Source: Shewanella oneidensis MR-1
GTDB taxonomy: Bacteria; Pseudomonadota; Gammaproteobacteria; Enterobacterales; Shewanellaceae
Assembly: GCF_000146165.2 (NCBI RefSeq)
Contig: NC_004347.2
Location: 3,038,001-3,102,000 of the forward strand
Direction: 5' to 3'
DNA length: 64,000 nucleotides
Shown here: one piece after another, positions 47,806 through 56,634 of the stretch
Numbering within the stretch: the first letter of the stretch is position 1
Layout: each line of letters begins with the position of its first letter
Translations under genes and position numbers: made by a program
Notes under the pieces: generated by a model
Database searches by the model: none
Told to the model about the DNA's origin: nothing
The model's input: only the letters and a program-made list of their open reading frames with translations

Positions 47806-47832
47806 ATAAAAAAGCCACCGATTTGGTGGCTT
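47806..47832 (-). terminator. Terminator following gene K
   Basis: On the minus strand AAGCCACC and GGTGGCTT form the stem and TTTTTTATTT follows. It lies 18 bp beyond the K stop and would separate the core tail operon from the fibre cassette. Confidence 0.85.
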
Positions 47833-47849
47833 AAATTCAATCATTCAGT

Positions 47850-48563
47850 TTATTGGCAATGGCGCACAATCAAGCGGGTGTTGCGCTGCCAGTATCCACC
47901 GTAAATATCGTAACGGCTAAGGCGTCCATAGAGGTGATGCAGTATTTTGCCTTCGCCAACATAAACGGCGGCGTGGTTTACCCGCTGACTTTGGATTTGC
48001 ATTAAGAAAACATCGCCGATTTGCAGATCGGCTAGGTTGATATTTGGCAGCGCTACAAATCCAGCCTTGGCAAAGTTGTCGAGGTATAGCTCTTGCTCGC
48101 CTTCCCACCAACCGTCTTGCCGTGCGAAGTCTGGCAAATGGATTTGTTGCACCTCACTGTACCAATCGCGCACGCAGCTATAGCAATCCCAAACACCATG
48201 GACAAACGGACGGTTTAGCAGTGATTTACGCTCACCCGTTGGCACTATGGTGCGTAAGTCGCCATCAGGCCAACTGAGGATATGCCAAGGTAAGCCACTG
48301 GCTTCACACATGGCGCGATCGCGATCACTGGGTTTGCTGCTAGCGTCTGGGTGGCTGTGGCAGATGCCAATGATTGCACCTAACTCTTCAATATCAGCAT
48401 ATTGCTGCGGATCAATCACAAATTCATCGGCCTTGTTAGTCGCCTTATTTTCGCACTTCACATACTGCGCTTTATTGCCCTGCCGGATAAGCAGCCCACA
48501 ACATTCGTTAGGGTAGCAACTGGCCGCATGCTGACTGAAGGCATGTAAAATGGTTTGGTGCAT
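47850..48563 (-). CDS. Tail assembly protein K (JAMM protease plus NlpC/P60 domain)
   Basis: This 237-residue protein is built like lambda K. A Mov34/JAMM metallopeptidase domain at about residues 1-110 has the signature ICHSHPDASSKPSDRD. An NlpC/P60 cysteine peptidase domain follows, with the Cys in WDCYSCVRDWY (about residue 127) and the His in RVNHAAVYVG. It acts in tail tip assembly and probably peptidoglycan cleavage during DNA entry. A diverged copy of its 3' end lies at 43827-44115. Confidence 0.93.
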   Translation of the reverse strand: MHQTILHAFSQHAASCYPNECCGLLIRQGNKAQYVKCENKATNKADEFVIDPQQYADIEELGAIIGICHSHPDASSKPSDRDRAMCEASGLPWHILSWPDGDLRTIVPTGERKSLLNRPFVHGVWDCYSCVRDWYSEVQQIHLPDFARQDGWWEGEQELYLDNFAKAGFVALPNINLADLQIGDVFLMQIQSQRVNHAAVYVGEGKILHHLYGRLSRYDIYGGYWQRNTRLIVRHCQ

Positions 48564-48614
48564 AGGGACCTGCTTAGTGTGTTAGACCATTTTGCTGACG
48601 GCGGGAAAATGCTT

Positions 48615-49340
48615 TTAACGTATTAGCCGCACGCTTGGGAAGCCGCCGTGGGGTAATTCGTTATTTTCGCCAAAGCGTAAGGTGCAGCCTTTGATTGTGC
48701 CTGAGCACTGGTCTAGTGCTGGGTTATCAGTTGGCTGATCTTCGTCGGTAAACATGGCCTCGCCCGTGTAGCCACAATCCGCGCCGCGATATTCGCCACG
48801 TTGGCACCAATAACAATAGGCGGTCATTTGCCTACCGATTTTATAACCTGAAAGGTCGGCTGGGTTTGACAGCTCAAAGGTAACGGCGACATTATCCTCG
48901 TTGACCTTTTTATCTACATACCAAATCTCAACCGCTTCTTGGGTTGGATCTGCTTCACTATTGCCAGTGTGGAAGTTGGCCGCATCGAGATATTTTGCCA
49001 ACGTGCGGTGTATTGTTACCTTGGCTTGCTCCATATTCTGAAAATACAGGCACAAGGCGCTAATACTGCCATCGATATTTGCCACAGTTAGGGTTGGCGT
49101 ACTTGGCGAGCCATCGGAGTTAACTTCAACCCCTTCTAACTGCGCTGGCCATGCGCTGTATTGCTCGCCTTGCCAATGGATAATCCGCGCGGGTAAATTG
49201 GGCTGATTAAGATCGGTTTCTGAGTATGGGATATTGTGAGCATGAAAGCGCAGGATATCCGCACCAAAGGCGGTACCGTCGATTTCATAGAGAATAATCT
49301 CATTGCCCGGTTCTAGGGTTTGAATATCAGCACTAAGCAT
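48615..49340 (-). CDS. Minor tail protein L
   Basis: This 241-residue tail tip protein corresponds to lambda L. Four cysteines in CYWCQRGEYRGADCGY and the later DQCSGTIKGC match the cluster that holds an iron-sulphur centre in lambda L. The ATG at 49340 has AAAGG upstream. An in-frame GTG three codons earlier is the alternative. The start lies within the end of the DUF4376-type gene (eight-base overlap). It precedes K as in lambda. Confidence 0.92.
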   Translation of the reverse strand: MLSADIQTLEPGNEIILYEIDGTAFGADILRFHAHNIPYSETDLNQPNLPARIIHWQGEQYSAWPAQLEGVEVNSDGSPSTPTLTVANIDGSISALCLYFQNMEQAKVTIHRTLAKYLDAANFHTGNSEADPTQEAVEIWYVDKKVNEDNVAVTFELSNPADLSGYKIGRQMTAYCYWCQRGEYRGADCGYTGEAMFTDEDQPTDNPALDQCSGTIKGCTLRFGENNELPHGGFPSVRLIR

Positions 49341-49992
49341 CGGCTGCACCTTTGGTCCATAGTTTGCCTTGCTCGATAATCGCTAAGCTGTGCGCCTGGC
49401 GAATTTGATCAACGGTAACGGCTGTTTCAGTGTTATCTGCTAAACGCCAAATGGTTGAATTAATCCCAGCATCCTCAGAGGCATGTATTGCGGCCAACAT
49501 ACGGCGTTGTGATTGTTCGTCACCATCAAACACCAGCCCATCAACCTCAACAGTAATCGAATTAACTGCCGCGGCACGTTGAGTGCGAAATAGGTATTCA
49601 TCAATGCTGATGCCATCTATCAATATCTCAGCGCGATATTGCTCAATCGTTTTAAGTTCAGGGCGAACAGGCTCAGGCTCTGCAAATAAAGGCTGCTCAA
49701 TCGCTTGCTGATCTTGCTCATCTATTGTTAACGCTGGCGCATTAAGCTCGGCATCTGCTTTACGCGCAATCCATGCTTGATACTGCTCGAACCAATCCCA
49801 TTGCAGCGTGACAGCGTACAACTCGATAAACTTATCGATCACATGGTGCATTGCTGGATTAGCGGCATGGATTCTAGCTACTCGCAGTACATCATAGAGT
49901 GATACTGCGTAAGGGCGTTGCTTAATCACTTTCTCTGGCAATGTTTGCGCGCCGTTATCGCCAGCGGTGACTTCTTCATAAAACATTTCCAT
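49333..49992 (-). CDS. DUF4376-type protein, probable fibre-assembly partner
   Basis: This 219-residue protein carries in its C-terminal half the DUF4376-like pattern (RAAAVNSITVEVDGLVFDGD, RMLAAIHASEDAG, DQIRQAHSLAIIEQGKLW) found in small proteins encoded after phage tail fibres. A Pro/Glu-rich linker follows a helical N-terminal part. It is preceded by AAGGTG and starts two bases after the large fibre gene, so it is presumably a chaperone or cap for that fibre. It overlaps L. Confidence 0.8.
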   Translation of the reverse strand: MEMFYEEVTAGDNGAQTLPEKVIKQRPYAVSLYDVLRVARIHAANPAMHHVIDKFIELYAVTLQWDWFEQYQAWIARKADAELNAPALTIDEQDQQAIEQPLFAEPEPVRPELKTIEQYRAEILIDGISIDEYLFRTQRAAAVNSITVEVDGLVFDGDEQSQRRMLAAIHASEDAGINSTIWRLADNTETAVTVDQIRQAHSLAIIEQGKLWTKGAADA

Positions 49993-49994
49993 GG

Positions 49995-52109
49995 TTACAC
50001 CTTATTTTTAAACCATCCAATCGGCTCACGCAGGCGAGCCGTTCCCACTGATACAGTCACACCATTATCATTGGGTTTGGTTGATTGGTTATCTACAATG
50101 GCTTGCTTGCCATCGTCACCCCAGTTAGTGCCATTGTGTTTTAGCTCGGTATAAGCGAAATGAGGAACGGCTTGCTGGTTGATGTTGGCAAGATAGCTCA
50201 CCACTTTAAATGCCGGTGAATTATTTGCTGGCGTTCCAAGTGTTAATGCTTGGTGAGTTACTCCATCAAAATTTAATGCAGAGGTTAATTTTCCTGATCC
50301 ATCGATGGCGCAAGATAATAGCGACTTATTATTAACTGATACGCCTGCATTGTTTTTTAGTACCTTGCCGATTAACGACTCACCAAGTAAAGCACCGCTT
50401 TCTGGACGATAGTCAGATGATGCAAATACGTTATATGGCACTATGCCAGCTAACACAGCATTTGGTGCGATTTCAGTTTGTTTTGCAAATGCTTGGTATT
50501 GAGAAATCCACACCAACTCAGCCGATCCAGCAGGAGTACCATTTGTCGGTCCTTCAATATTTAGATTTGCTACACTCCAAGTAGAACCATTGTTTAGTGA
50601 GTACACCTGTATAGCGCTTGCTTTAATGGTTTTTCTTGACATTTCCCATACAGATGCCGCATTAACAACTAAACCACCTATCCACCCATTTTTTAGTTGA
50701 GGTGTTGAGTATATATTATTAGCACTTCCTGCTATTTCAGTAGCTAAAAATGATCCGCCAGCATAATAAGGCAACTCACGCCGCTGAATTGGATAAATGA
50801 CTTCATCCTTGTTGATTGTAATAGATCCATATAAAGCAGTATCCCATCTAATCCAATTTTCACCAGCGCCAACACCGCTTCCTTTTGCCCAGATTTTAAC
50901 GTCTTTTTTTGAACCATTACTTGATGTAAAAGTTAAATAATCACCAATATTCCATTGATTTGAATCATTTACATATAATGCACCATCATTAATTAAGGTG
51001 TTTAATTGTGTGGCTGGATCATTAACCTTGGTAAATGATAAATATTCAAAACCTCGATAAGTACCATTATAAACTTTATGGGCTGCTCCTGCATAATCAA
51101 AGCTTTCAACTCCATTAGCCGAGTAGCGCATATCACGACATACGCCGCCAAAACCATCTGCATAAATAGCATCGAAATAGCGTCCTCCAGTCTCAGGGCG
51201 TCCAGATTTTCCGGTGGCAATAGAACCAGAGCCAGCAAGCAGCTTTGTAGGATTAAAGCAATCTGCTCTTGATGTGATACTTGCGGCAGTGTTATACCAG
51301 AAAGTATCACCAACAAATTTAGCTGCGCCTAGCGGGTTAAATGACGGATGATAACCACCATCATTTAACCGCAGCACATTGCCAAAATAGAGCAGGTTTT
51401 TACCTGCTTTCAGCCATAAATCGCCAAAAGCATTGAGTGAATATCCCTGTTCTGATGGTGATGGTACGCCATCAGTCGTGCCTGAAAATGAAACCTTGTA
51501 TAACTGCCACTGATAGATTTTTCCATCTGTGCCGATATATGTGGTGTTGGCATTGGCCGAGAAGAAATCTTTTTTCTGCTGATCTGTCGCGGTAAATAGG
51601 TTTACTGCTGCACCAACACCACGCAATCCGCCTTGATAGGCATTGGGTGATGCTGCGCTTATCTCAACCTTTTCTGCCTCAATACCATACATATCCATAC
51701 GTTCTGGAAGTGTTGATGTAGGGTGTGATGGCAGAGTTAATACAAATTGATTAGTTAAGTTGAAAACTATACCGTCAATGTGTACCGATGCATTATCTGT
51801 TTTAGACCCACCCACCCCGCCAGCTTTACCAATAAGCAAGGTGTTTGGTGTAGTAAGCGCGGTATAAAGCCCAGGCTTGCATTCATTAACTTGCTTGCCT
51901 GATTCATGATTACCAAAGCTAACCCAACCACTCGCTGCATAGCGTTCTTTGTTTTGTGCACGATTCGCTTCAAACTGCGCTTGTGACATGGCTGAGGAGA
52001 GTACTTCTACGGCCAAAAAGTTACGGTTGGTTTTTTCAAAGGCTGAGCGAGCTGTATCGCCACCCGTGCCTGCTGGATGGGTGCCTAGATTAATCGTTTC
52101 AAATGCCAT
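49995..52109 (-). CDS. Large tail fibre protein, inserted between M and L
   Basis: This 704-residue fibre begins with a short segment typical of fibre/tail attachment (INLGTHPAGTGGDTARSAFEKTN). A long beta-rich region rich in Asn, Gly, Thr and Tyr follows and likely forms a trimeric shaft and receptor-binding tip. AGGA precedes the ATG. In lambda M is followed directly by L, so this gene and its DUF4376 partner form a first accessory fibre cassette. The C-terminal receptor-binding part has no match I recognise. Confidence 0.8.
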   Translation of the reverse strand: MAFETINLGTHPAGTGGDTARSAFEKTNRNFLAVEVLSSAMSQAQFEANRAQNKERYAASGWVSFGNHESGKQVNECKPGLYTALTTPNTLLIGKAGGVGGSKTDNASVHIDGIVFNLTNQFVLTLPSHPTSTLPERMDMYGIEAEKVEISAASPNAYQGGLRGVGAAVNLFTATDQQKKDFFSANANTTYIGTDGKIYQWQLYKVSFSGTTDGVPSPSEQGYSLNAFGDLWLKAGKNLLYFGNVLRLNDGGYHPSFNPLGAAKFVGDTFWYNTAASITSRADCFNPTKLLAGSGSIATGKSGRPETGGRYFDAIYADGFGGVCRDMRYSANGVESFDYAGAAHKVYNGTYRGFEYLSFTKVNDPATQLNTLINDGALYVNDSNQWNIGDYLTFTSSNGSKKDVKIWAKGSGVGAGENWIRWDTALYGSITINKDEVIYPIQRRELPYYAGGSFLATEIAGSANNIYSTPQLKNGWIGGLVVNAASVWEMSRKTIKASAIQVYSLNNGSTWSVANLNIEGPTNGTPAGSAELVWISQYQAFAKQTEIAPNAVLAGIVPYNVFASSDYRPESGALLGESLIGKVLKNNAGVSVNNKSLLSCAIDGSGKLTSALNFDGVTHQALTLGTPANNSPAFKVVSYLANINQQAVPHFAYTELKHNGTNWGDDGKQAIVDNQSTKPNDNGVTVSVGTARLREPIGWFKNKV

Positions 52110-52142
52110 GTGATTTTCCTAAATATCAGGTCCGATAGCGAA

Positions 52143-52478
52143 TTAAGGATGAAATGCTTGTTCGAAAGTGGCGGCGATGCGATACATACCGCCGCCTAAC
52201 GGGGTATTAGTGACCTGCTTTACTTGCCATAGCGATGCAGTGCCAAGGGGTGGTGTCCAGATAAATGACTTAGCGCCTTGATGTTCATCAAAAAAGCCGA
52301 TAATGGCTTCGGCCATGGCTATTTTTTTGGTGAATGTTAGCGGCCAGCTTTGCACCTTGCTGTTAATGCCATCGCCTGCTGATTGACTGTAGCCATCCCC
52401 AAACTGTGCAGAGCGAGTACGATATTGGGTGTCGCCTGTGGCGCCGTTGTCTGGTGCCCATGTGAATGTTTGCGGCAT
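52143..52478 (-). CDS. Minor tail protein M
   Basis: This 111-residue protein of the lambda M family (109 residues in lambda) shows the family pattern FGDGYSQSAGDGINSKVQSW and FDEHQGAKSFIWTPP. Its start overlaps the stop of H (TAATG arrangement), so translation is coupled. It joins the end of the tape measure complex to the tip. Confidence 0.92.
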   Translation of the reverse strand: MPQTFTWAPDNGATGDTQYRTRSAQFGDGYSQSAGDGINSKVQSWPLTFTKKIAMAEAIIGFFDEHQGAKSFIWTPPLGTASLWQVKQVTNTPLGGGMYRIAATFEQAFHP

Positions 52479-55222
52479 TAGCGATACCCTCCAGCCATGG
52501 TGCGACCAATTTGGCCGTTAGGCTTTAGGTCATTGGCGAGCAATTGGCGATATTTTTGTTCAACAAACTTGCCTAGCTCGCTGCCGAACTGGCTTAATGC
52601 TGGCGTATCGGCCGTGGTGGTTGCGTTACCACTTTGATCGATATTCACCTCAACATGCACCACGCCAGCGCCAGCTGTTGCCGAGGCTGGTACGCCGTTA
52701 TAGGCCGCGCCGCCTACTATGCCGCCATTGTCGTAACCTTTATGACCTTTGCGCATAGCTTCGACTGTGGCCACGCCACCGGCACGGGCTACATCTCGTT
52801 GTGACCAAACCACCTCGCCGCGATGAACAATACCTGCAGGCTCATATTTACCGCCTGCGCCTGTGTAACCACCGGATGAATAACCAACGGCGCCACCTTC
52901 AGAGAATCCCCCAAAAATACTGCTGGCGATACCTGCAATCGCTTTTTGCATGGCGATTTTTGCAATGTCAGCCAAGATAGACTTGGTTAACCAGGCAAAG
53001 TCGGCCTTACCTGTGGTTACAAAGTCGGTTAAGGCGTCAGTCATGCCACCAAAGGCGCTATCAAAGAGTTTTTCAGTTTGGCCAGCCATATCCGCTGCGG
53101 CATCAATGTAGTTTTGCATTGATGAACGGGCACCATTTGTCCAGTCAGCTTGCTTGGCATCGAGGGCAATGTAGTACTCATTCTGCGCGGCTAATCTGTC
53201 GCTGAGGTTTTGCTTAAGCATGACCAGCTGGGCTTGATACTCTTCATCGGTGGTGCGGCCTGCAAGGTTGTCAGACAATGCCTTACCTTGGGCGCGTTCG
53301 ATGTCACGCTCAATGCTTTGGCGATCACCTAGGCGTTGTTGTGCTTTATCGCCTAAGCCAAAGCTGGCTAGCTTGTCGGCATTGCGTTGTTGTTCTGCGG
53401 CTAAGTTGGCTGCAAGGTTGGCGCTGTAGCTTTGCAGGCGTAGCGCTTCATTACGTTTTTTAAGTTCTTCATCGAGGGCCACGTTTTTTTCAAGCTGGGC
53501 GCGGATCACCGATTGCTCAGCCAGCAGGCTTTTTTGCTGGGCGGTGAGTACATCTTTGTTTTTGATATCGGCAATTTGCTGCTCAAACTGCAATAGCTCT
53601 TTTTGTGATTGCGTAAGCTTAGTGTTTCTATCTAACTGGCCTTGCAAGCCTGCTTGGGTTTCACGCAGGCGCATAAGGTAGCTAGTTGCAGCATCATCGG
53701 CAAAGGCTTTGGTGGTTTTGGCAGAGTCTTTAAACTTTTCTTCAATCGATGCCAAATCACGTTTGATTTTATCGGCATTGAGCAATGCGCTATTTGGATC
53801 GGCTTTGCGCACCTTCTCGATATTGTCGTTGTATTCCTTAATCGCCTTATTGCGTTTTTGCTCGTTGGTAAGGGTTTCTTCGGTAACTTTGGCAATGGCA
53901 CGTTGAGCTTCGATTGAGTCTTGGTTTAGTTTGGCGCGTTTTGCCTGCTCTGCACTGCGGTCACGTTCAGTCTTCATCAGTGCCATTACTGAATCACGCT
54001 CAGCTTCCAGTGCCTTTAATTCTTCTCTAGCTAGGCCGTAACCCCATTCACCTTGCTTTGTTTTAGGACGCAGATCTTCGATACGTTTTGATAATGCGGC
54101 ATACTGCTGTTCGAGCGTATCGGCACGACCGATATTGAGTATTTGATCCCACGATTCAACAGCACCTGATTTAATTGCCTTCCATGCTTTTTCGATTGAA
54201 CCAAGGTTGCCGGTGATCTCCTTGGTGCGCTGATCAATGGCATTGCTATAGGCGCTAAAGGCTAGCTCTGCAGCTGCGGTTGATTTACCCGCTTCTTTTA
54301 AGGCGACAATTTGCTCATAGGTCGATGCGCTGAGGAAGTTAAACTTTTTGTTAAGTTCTTCAGCGGCTTTTACCGGGTCATCTGCCAGTTTGACAAATTC
54401 CGCCACCGTATCGGCAACGGCTTTACCAGTGGTATTTTCCATTTTTACGGCGGCAAGGCCGACTAGCTCAATTTGGCTGGCGGTAAACTTGCCAGTGTTG
54501 GCAACTTCTGCCAGTGCGGCAGAGGCTTGGCGTTGGGTACCGCTAATGGCATCAATGCGCTTGGCGGCTTCCATCAATTGGTCAGTCGTTGTACCTGCTG
54601 AGTTGCCAGTTAATATCAGCGCGTTGCGTAGCCTGTCGGCCTCGATACTGCCCTGATAATAAGCCAGTGCCATTACACCAGCGGCAGAGGCGGCAACGGT
54701 AAATGGGTTGATTAAACCCATAATATAACCGCCCATGGCTTTAGCAGCAGGGCCAACCCCGCCAAACATATCCTTAAGCTGGCCACCTTGCTGCAAGAAC
54801 ACCGTCATCGGGTTTTGCCCTGCTTGCAGCGATACGGCGATATCGGTGAATTGAGCAGGAAGGCCGCGTGTAGCAAACGCCATTTGCTTGGCTGACATGC
54901 CTGTTTTATCGTACTCAACCCCGGCTTTACCTACCTCAGTGCGCATCTGCGCAATTTTTTTGCTGTAGGTGTCGTATTCGGCTTGTTGTAATGATCCTGA
55001 TTCACGGTGGCGGCGGAGCTGCTGCTCCATTTTGTCGAGCTTGCTGTACTCAGCAACTAGCGGATCAATTTGCCCAAGTAAGCGGTTAAGTTCAGCTTTT
55101 TGTTTAGCTGCGGCCGCTTCGGTTTTTGCTAAGGCGCGTTCTGCCTTAGTTTGGCCTTCAACAAAGCTGCCTGTTTCGGCAACCATGTTTAGCGTGAGTG
55201 TGCCGAGTGACTTATTCGCCAT
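52478..55222 (-). CDS. Tail tape measure protein H (lambda family)
   Basis: This 914-residue protein sets tail length (lambda H is 853). The N-terminal 130 residues are coiled-coil. A lambda-type TMP domain follows (AFATRGLPAQFTDIAVSLQAGQ near residue 110), with hydrophobic segments near 165-190. Long charged helices run from about 390 to 720, and a TMP C-terminal domain (FADWT-like DFAWLTKSILADIAKIAMQKAI) precedes a Gly-rich tail. It follows the G/T pair, as in lambda. Confidence 0.94.
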   Translation of the reverse strand: MANKSLGTLTLNMVAETGSFVEGQTKAERALAKTEAAAAKQKAELNRLLGQIDPLVAEYSKLDKMEQQLRRHRESGSLQQAEYDTYSKKIAQMRTEVGKAGVEYDKTGMSAKQMAFATRGLPAQFTDIAVSLQAGQNPMTVFLQQGGQLKDMFGGVGPAAKAMGGYIMGLINPFTVAASAAGVMALAYYQGSIEADRLRNALILTGNSAGTTTDQLMEAAKRIDAISGTQRQASAALAEVANTGKFTASQIELVGLAAVKMENTTGKAVADTVAEFVKLADDPVKAAEELNKKFNFLSASTYEQIVALKEAGKSTAAAELAFSAYSNAIDQRTKEITGNLGSIEKAWKAIKSGAVESWDQILNIGRADTLEQQYAALSKRIEDLRPKTKQGEWGYGLAREELKALEAERDSVMALMKTERDRSAEQAKRAKLNQDSIEAQRAIAKVTEETLTNEQKRNKAIKEYNDNIEKVRKADPNSALLNADKIKRDLASIEEKFKDSAKTTKAFADDAATSYLMRLRETQAGLQGQLDRNTKLTQSQKELLQFEQQIADIKNKDVLTAQQKSLLAEQSVIRAQLEKNVALDEELKKRNEALRLQSYSANLAANLAAEQQRNADKLASFGLGDKAQQRLGDRQSIERDIERAQGKALSDNLAGRTTDEEYQAQLVMLKQNLSDRLAAQNEYYIALDAKQADWTNGARSSMQNYIDAAADMAGQTEKLFDSAFGGMTDALTDFVTTGKADFAWLTKSILADIAKIAMQKAIAGIASSIFGGFSEGGAVGYSSGGYTGAGGKYEPAGIVHRGEVVWSQRDVARAGGVATVEAMRKGHKGYDNGGIVGGAAYNGVPASATAGAGVVHVEVNIDQSGNATTTADTPALSQFGSELGKFVEQKYRQLLANDLKPNGQIGRTMAGGYR

Positions 55223-55293
55223 GGGAATTCCTGCTTAGTTTTACGAATTTGGTTTTGCTGCTTGATGGGTGGCCGTCCTTGGCCTTATTGCTG

Positions 55294-55653
55294 TTAATCT
55301 GTTTGCTTTTTAATCGCGCTGGCTTTAAGCATCATTAACACATCGTCAACGGTGGCTTCTGGCTGCTCATTTTCATCTAACTGACTGAAAAGCATAAAAT
55401 CTTCAAACTTGGCTTTGCCGCCGTGGATGGTGTTGAGATGATGCATTTGCGCTGCGGCAATGCGCTCTTGCCGCGCCTGAACACTTAAGGGGCCGAACTT
55501 TGCTCGGTAGGCGATCCAGTCGATGACTTCTCGGTGAGTGAGGTTTTGCTGGGCTTCTTCGATGGTTCGTCCGCCGACTCCTGCGAGAACGAGCTCGTGC
55601 CAGAATTCTGAGTCGGCGGTAAGGTTTCCGGGTCTGGTTTTAGCCCAATGCCG
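55294..55653 (-). CDS. T extension of tail assembly chaperone GT (read after -1 frameshift)
   Basis: This frame has no start of its own. It opens after an in-frame TAA at 55654-55656, overlaps the end of G in the -1 frame, and runs to TAA at 55294-55296. The coding pattern is clear (DSEFWHELVLAGVGGRTIEE, HREVIDWIAYRAKFGPL). It corresponds to lambda T, made only as the G-T fusion that binds the tape measure. The shift must occur within 55600-55653. CTA-AAA-C with an AAAA run at 55638-55641 is the best candidate. Confidence 0.8.
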   Translation of the reverse strand, partial: RHWAKTRPGNLTADSEFWHELVLAGVGGRTIEEAQQNLTHREVIDWIAYRAKFGPLSVQARQERIAAAQMHHLNTIHGGKAKFEDFMLFSQLDENEQPEATVDDVLMMLKASAIKKQTD

Positions 55654-55979
55654 TTAACCTCGTTAATGGCACCAATTAATGCCATGCCTAATGAGTCGCA
55701 AATTGGCCCATGGGCCTTATTACCAAGAATGTCGTCAATCTCAAATAGAGGGTTTCCCTGCTCATCAACAACACTTGAAACAATGCGAGACGTAAGCGAA
55801 TCGACTCCATTGTTGTAATTGTTGGCTTCGATATTAGCGGTAGCGAATGACTTTTTACGGATGAAAACGGTGGCTTTACAGGTGTCGCCTGCTGGATTTA
55901 CCCACGAAATTTCGCGGCGTTCTGGCTTGACTGGCGAATATGAACCAGTCTTAAGAAGGTTTGCAACACTTAATTCCAT
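55485..55979 (-). CDS. Tail assembly chaperone G
   Basis: This 164-residue protein occupies the lambda G position between the tail tube protein and the tape measure. Its first 120 residues look structured (RREISWVNPAGDTCKATVFI). The last 40 or so, from PPTQNSGTSS on, are Ser/Pro/Thr-rich and correspond to the overlap with the T frame, where most sequence constraint probably comes from T. AGGA precedes the ATG. Confidence 0.82.
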   Translation of the reverse strand: MELSVANLLKTGSYSPVKPERREISWVNPAGDTCKATVFIRKKSFATANIEANNYNNGVDSLTSRIVSSVVDEQGNPLFEIDDILGNKAHGPICDSLGMALIGAINEVNGIGLKPDPETLPPTQNSGTSSFSQESADEPSKKPSKTSLTEKSSTGSPTEQSSAP

Positions 55980-56018
55980 GATTATTCCTTAGGATTAAGT
56001 TAGTTAAGATGACAAAGC

Positions 56019-56046
56019 AAAAAGCCCACTGTTAGGTGGGCTTTTT
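56019..56046 (-). terminator. Terminator after the major tail tube gene
   Basis: AAAAAGCCCAC pairs perfectly with GTGGGCTTTTT over a 6-base loop and, on the minus strand, is followed by TGCTTTGTC. It lies 20 bp beyond the tail tube stop and may reduce G/T relative to tube protein. Confidence 0.8.
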
Positions 56047-56066
56047 ATGTTGGTTTAACGGATTGA

Positions 56067-56540
56067 CTACGGGGTGACTGCAGCAGGCACTAACACAGGA
56101 TCGCCAGAAACTTGAATGCCAATGGTACTTTTTACCACATCGTTTTGCCCAAAGGTAAACGGGTAAGCAGTCATAAAGCCTTCAAAGGTGATCCACGTAC
56201 GAGTGGTTGGCAAAGTAAAGTTTTTAGTTGTAACCGTTGGCGCGGTGCCCACTGCATCACTAAAACCAATTGCCCATTTAATGGTCGTGCCAGCGGTTTT
56301 AATTTGGTGCAGGCGCAGGTGGCTTGCGATACGTGGATCAATGTTGATACCAAAGGTTGCGGCACCTGGCGACTTTAACCCTGCCACAAACTCACGGGCC
56401 ATGGCTTCTAATGGGGTGGTTTCGATCGGTTCGACTGGGCTGTCGATGCCGTCAATGGACGTTACCGCGATGACGCCTAAAATGGAATCATCTGCCGGAT
56501 CGATTGCATAGAGCTGGGTGCCCTGCGTTTTCATACTCAT
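56067..56540 (-). CDS. Major tail tube protein (lambda V-like)
   Basis: This 157-residue protein is the size of the tube domain of lambda V without its Ig-like extension. Features include GTQLYAIDPADDSILGVIAV, a PIETTPLEAMAREFVAGL segment and WITFEGFMTAYPFTFGQND. Position between the tail completion gene and G agrees. AGGAG precedes the ATG. Strong terminators on both sides fit an abundantly expressed structural protein. Confidence 0.88.
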   Translation of the reverse strand: MSMKTQGTQLYAIDPADDSILGVIAVTSIDGIDSPVEPIETTPLEAMAREFVAGLKSPGAATFGINIDPRIASHLRLHQIKTAGTTIKWAIGFSDAVGTAPTVTTKNFTLPTTRTWITFEGFMTAYPFTFGQNDVVKSTIGIQVSGDPVLVPAAVTP

Positions 56541-56577
56541 GTTGTTGCTCCTAACAATAGCCTTGCGGCAGATACAA

Positions 56578-56606
56578 AAAAGCCCCTGCGGTTGCAGAGG
56601 CTTTTG
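56578..56606 (-). terminator. Terminator-like hairpin downstream of the tail completion gene
   Basis: AAAAGCC-CTGC pairs with GCAG-GGCTTTT with one mismatch, followed on the minus strand by TTTTTTGTATC. It lies 29 bp beyond the preceding stop. Confidence 0.75.
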
Positions 56607-56634
56607 GTTTTAAGTGCGGGATTTTTGAGAGTGG

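Noticed and set aside
43827..48140. K and its fragment as a template/variable repeat pair of a diversity-generating retroelement
   Set aside because: There is no reverse transcriptase gene nearby, differences are not confined to adenines, and the fragment is simply the end of K.
53642..53917. Plus-strand frames of about 90 codons within the tape measure gene
   Set aside because: Shadow frames of H, with no independent start signal or domain.
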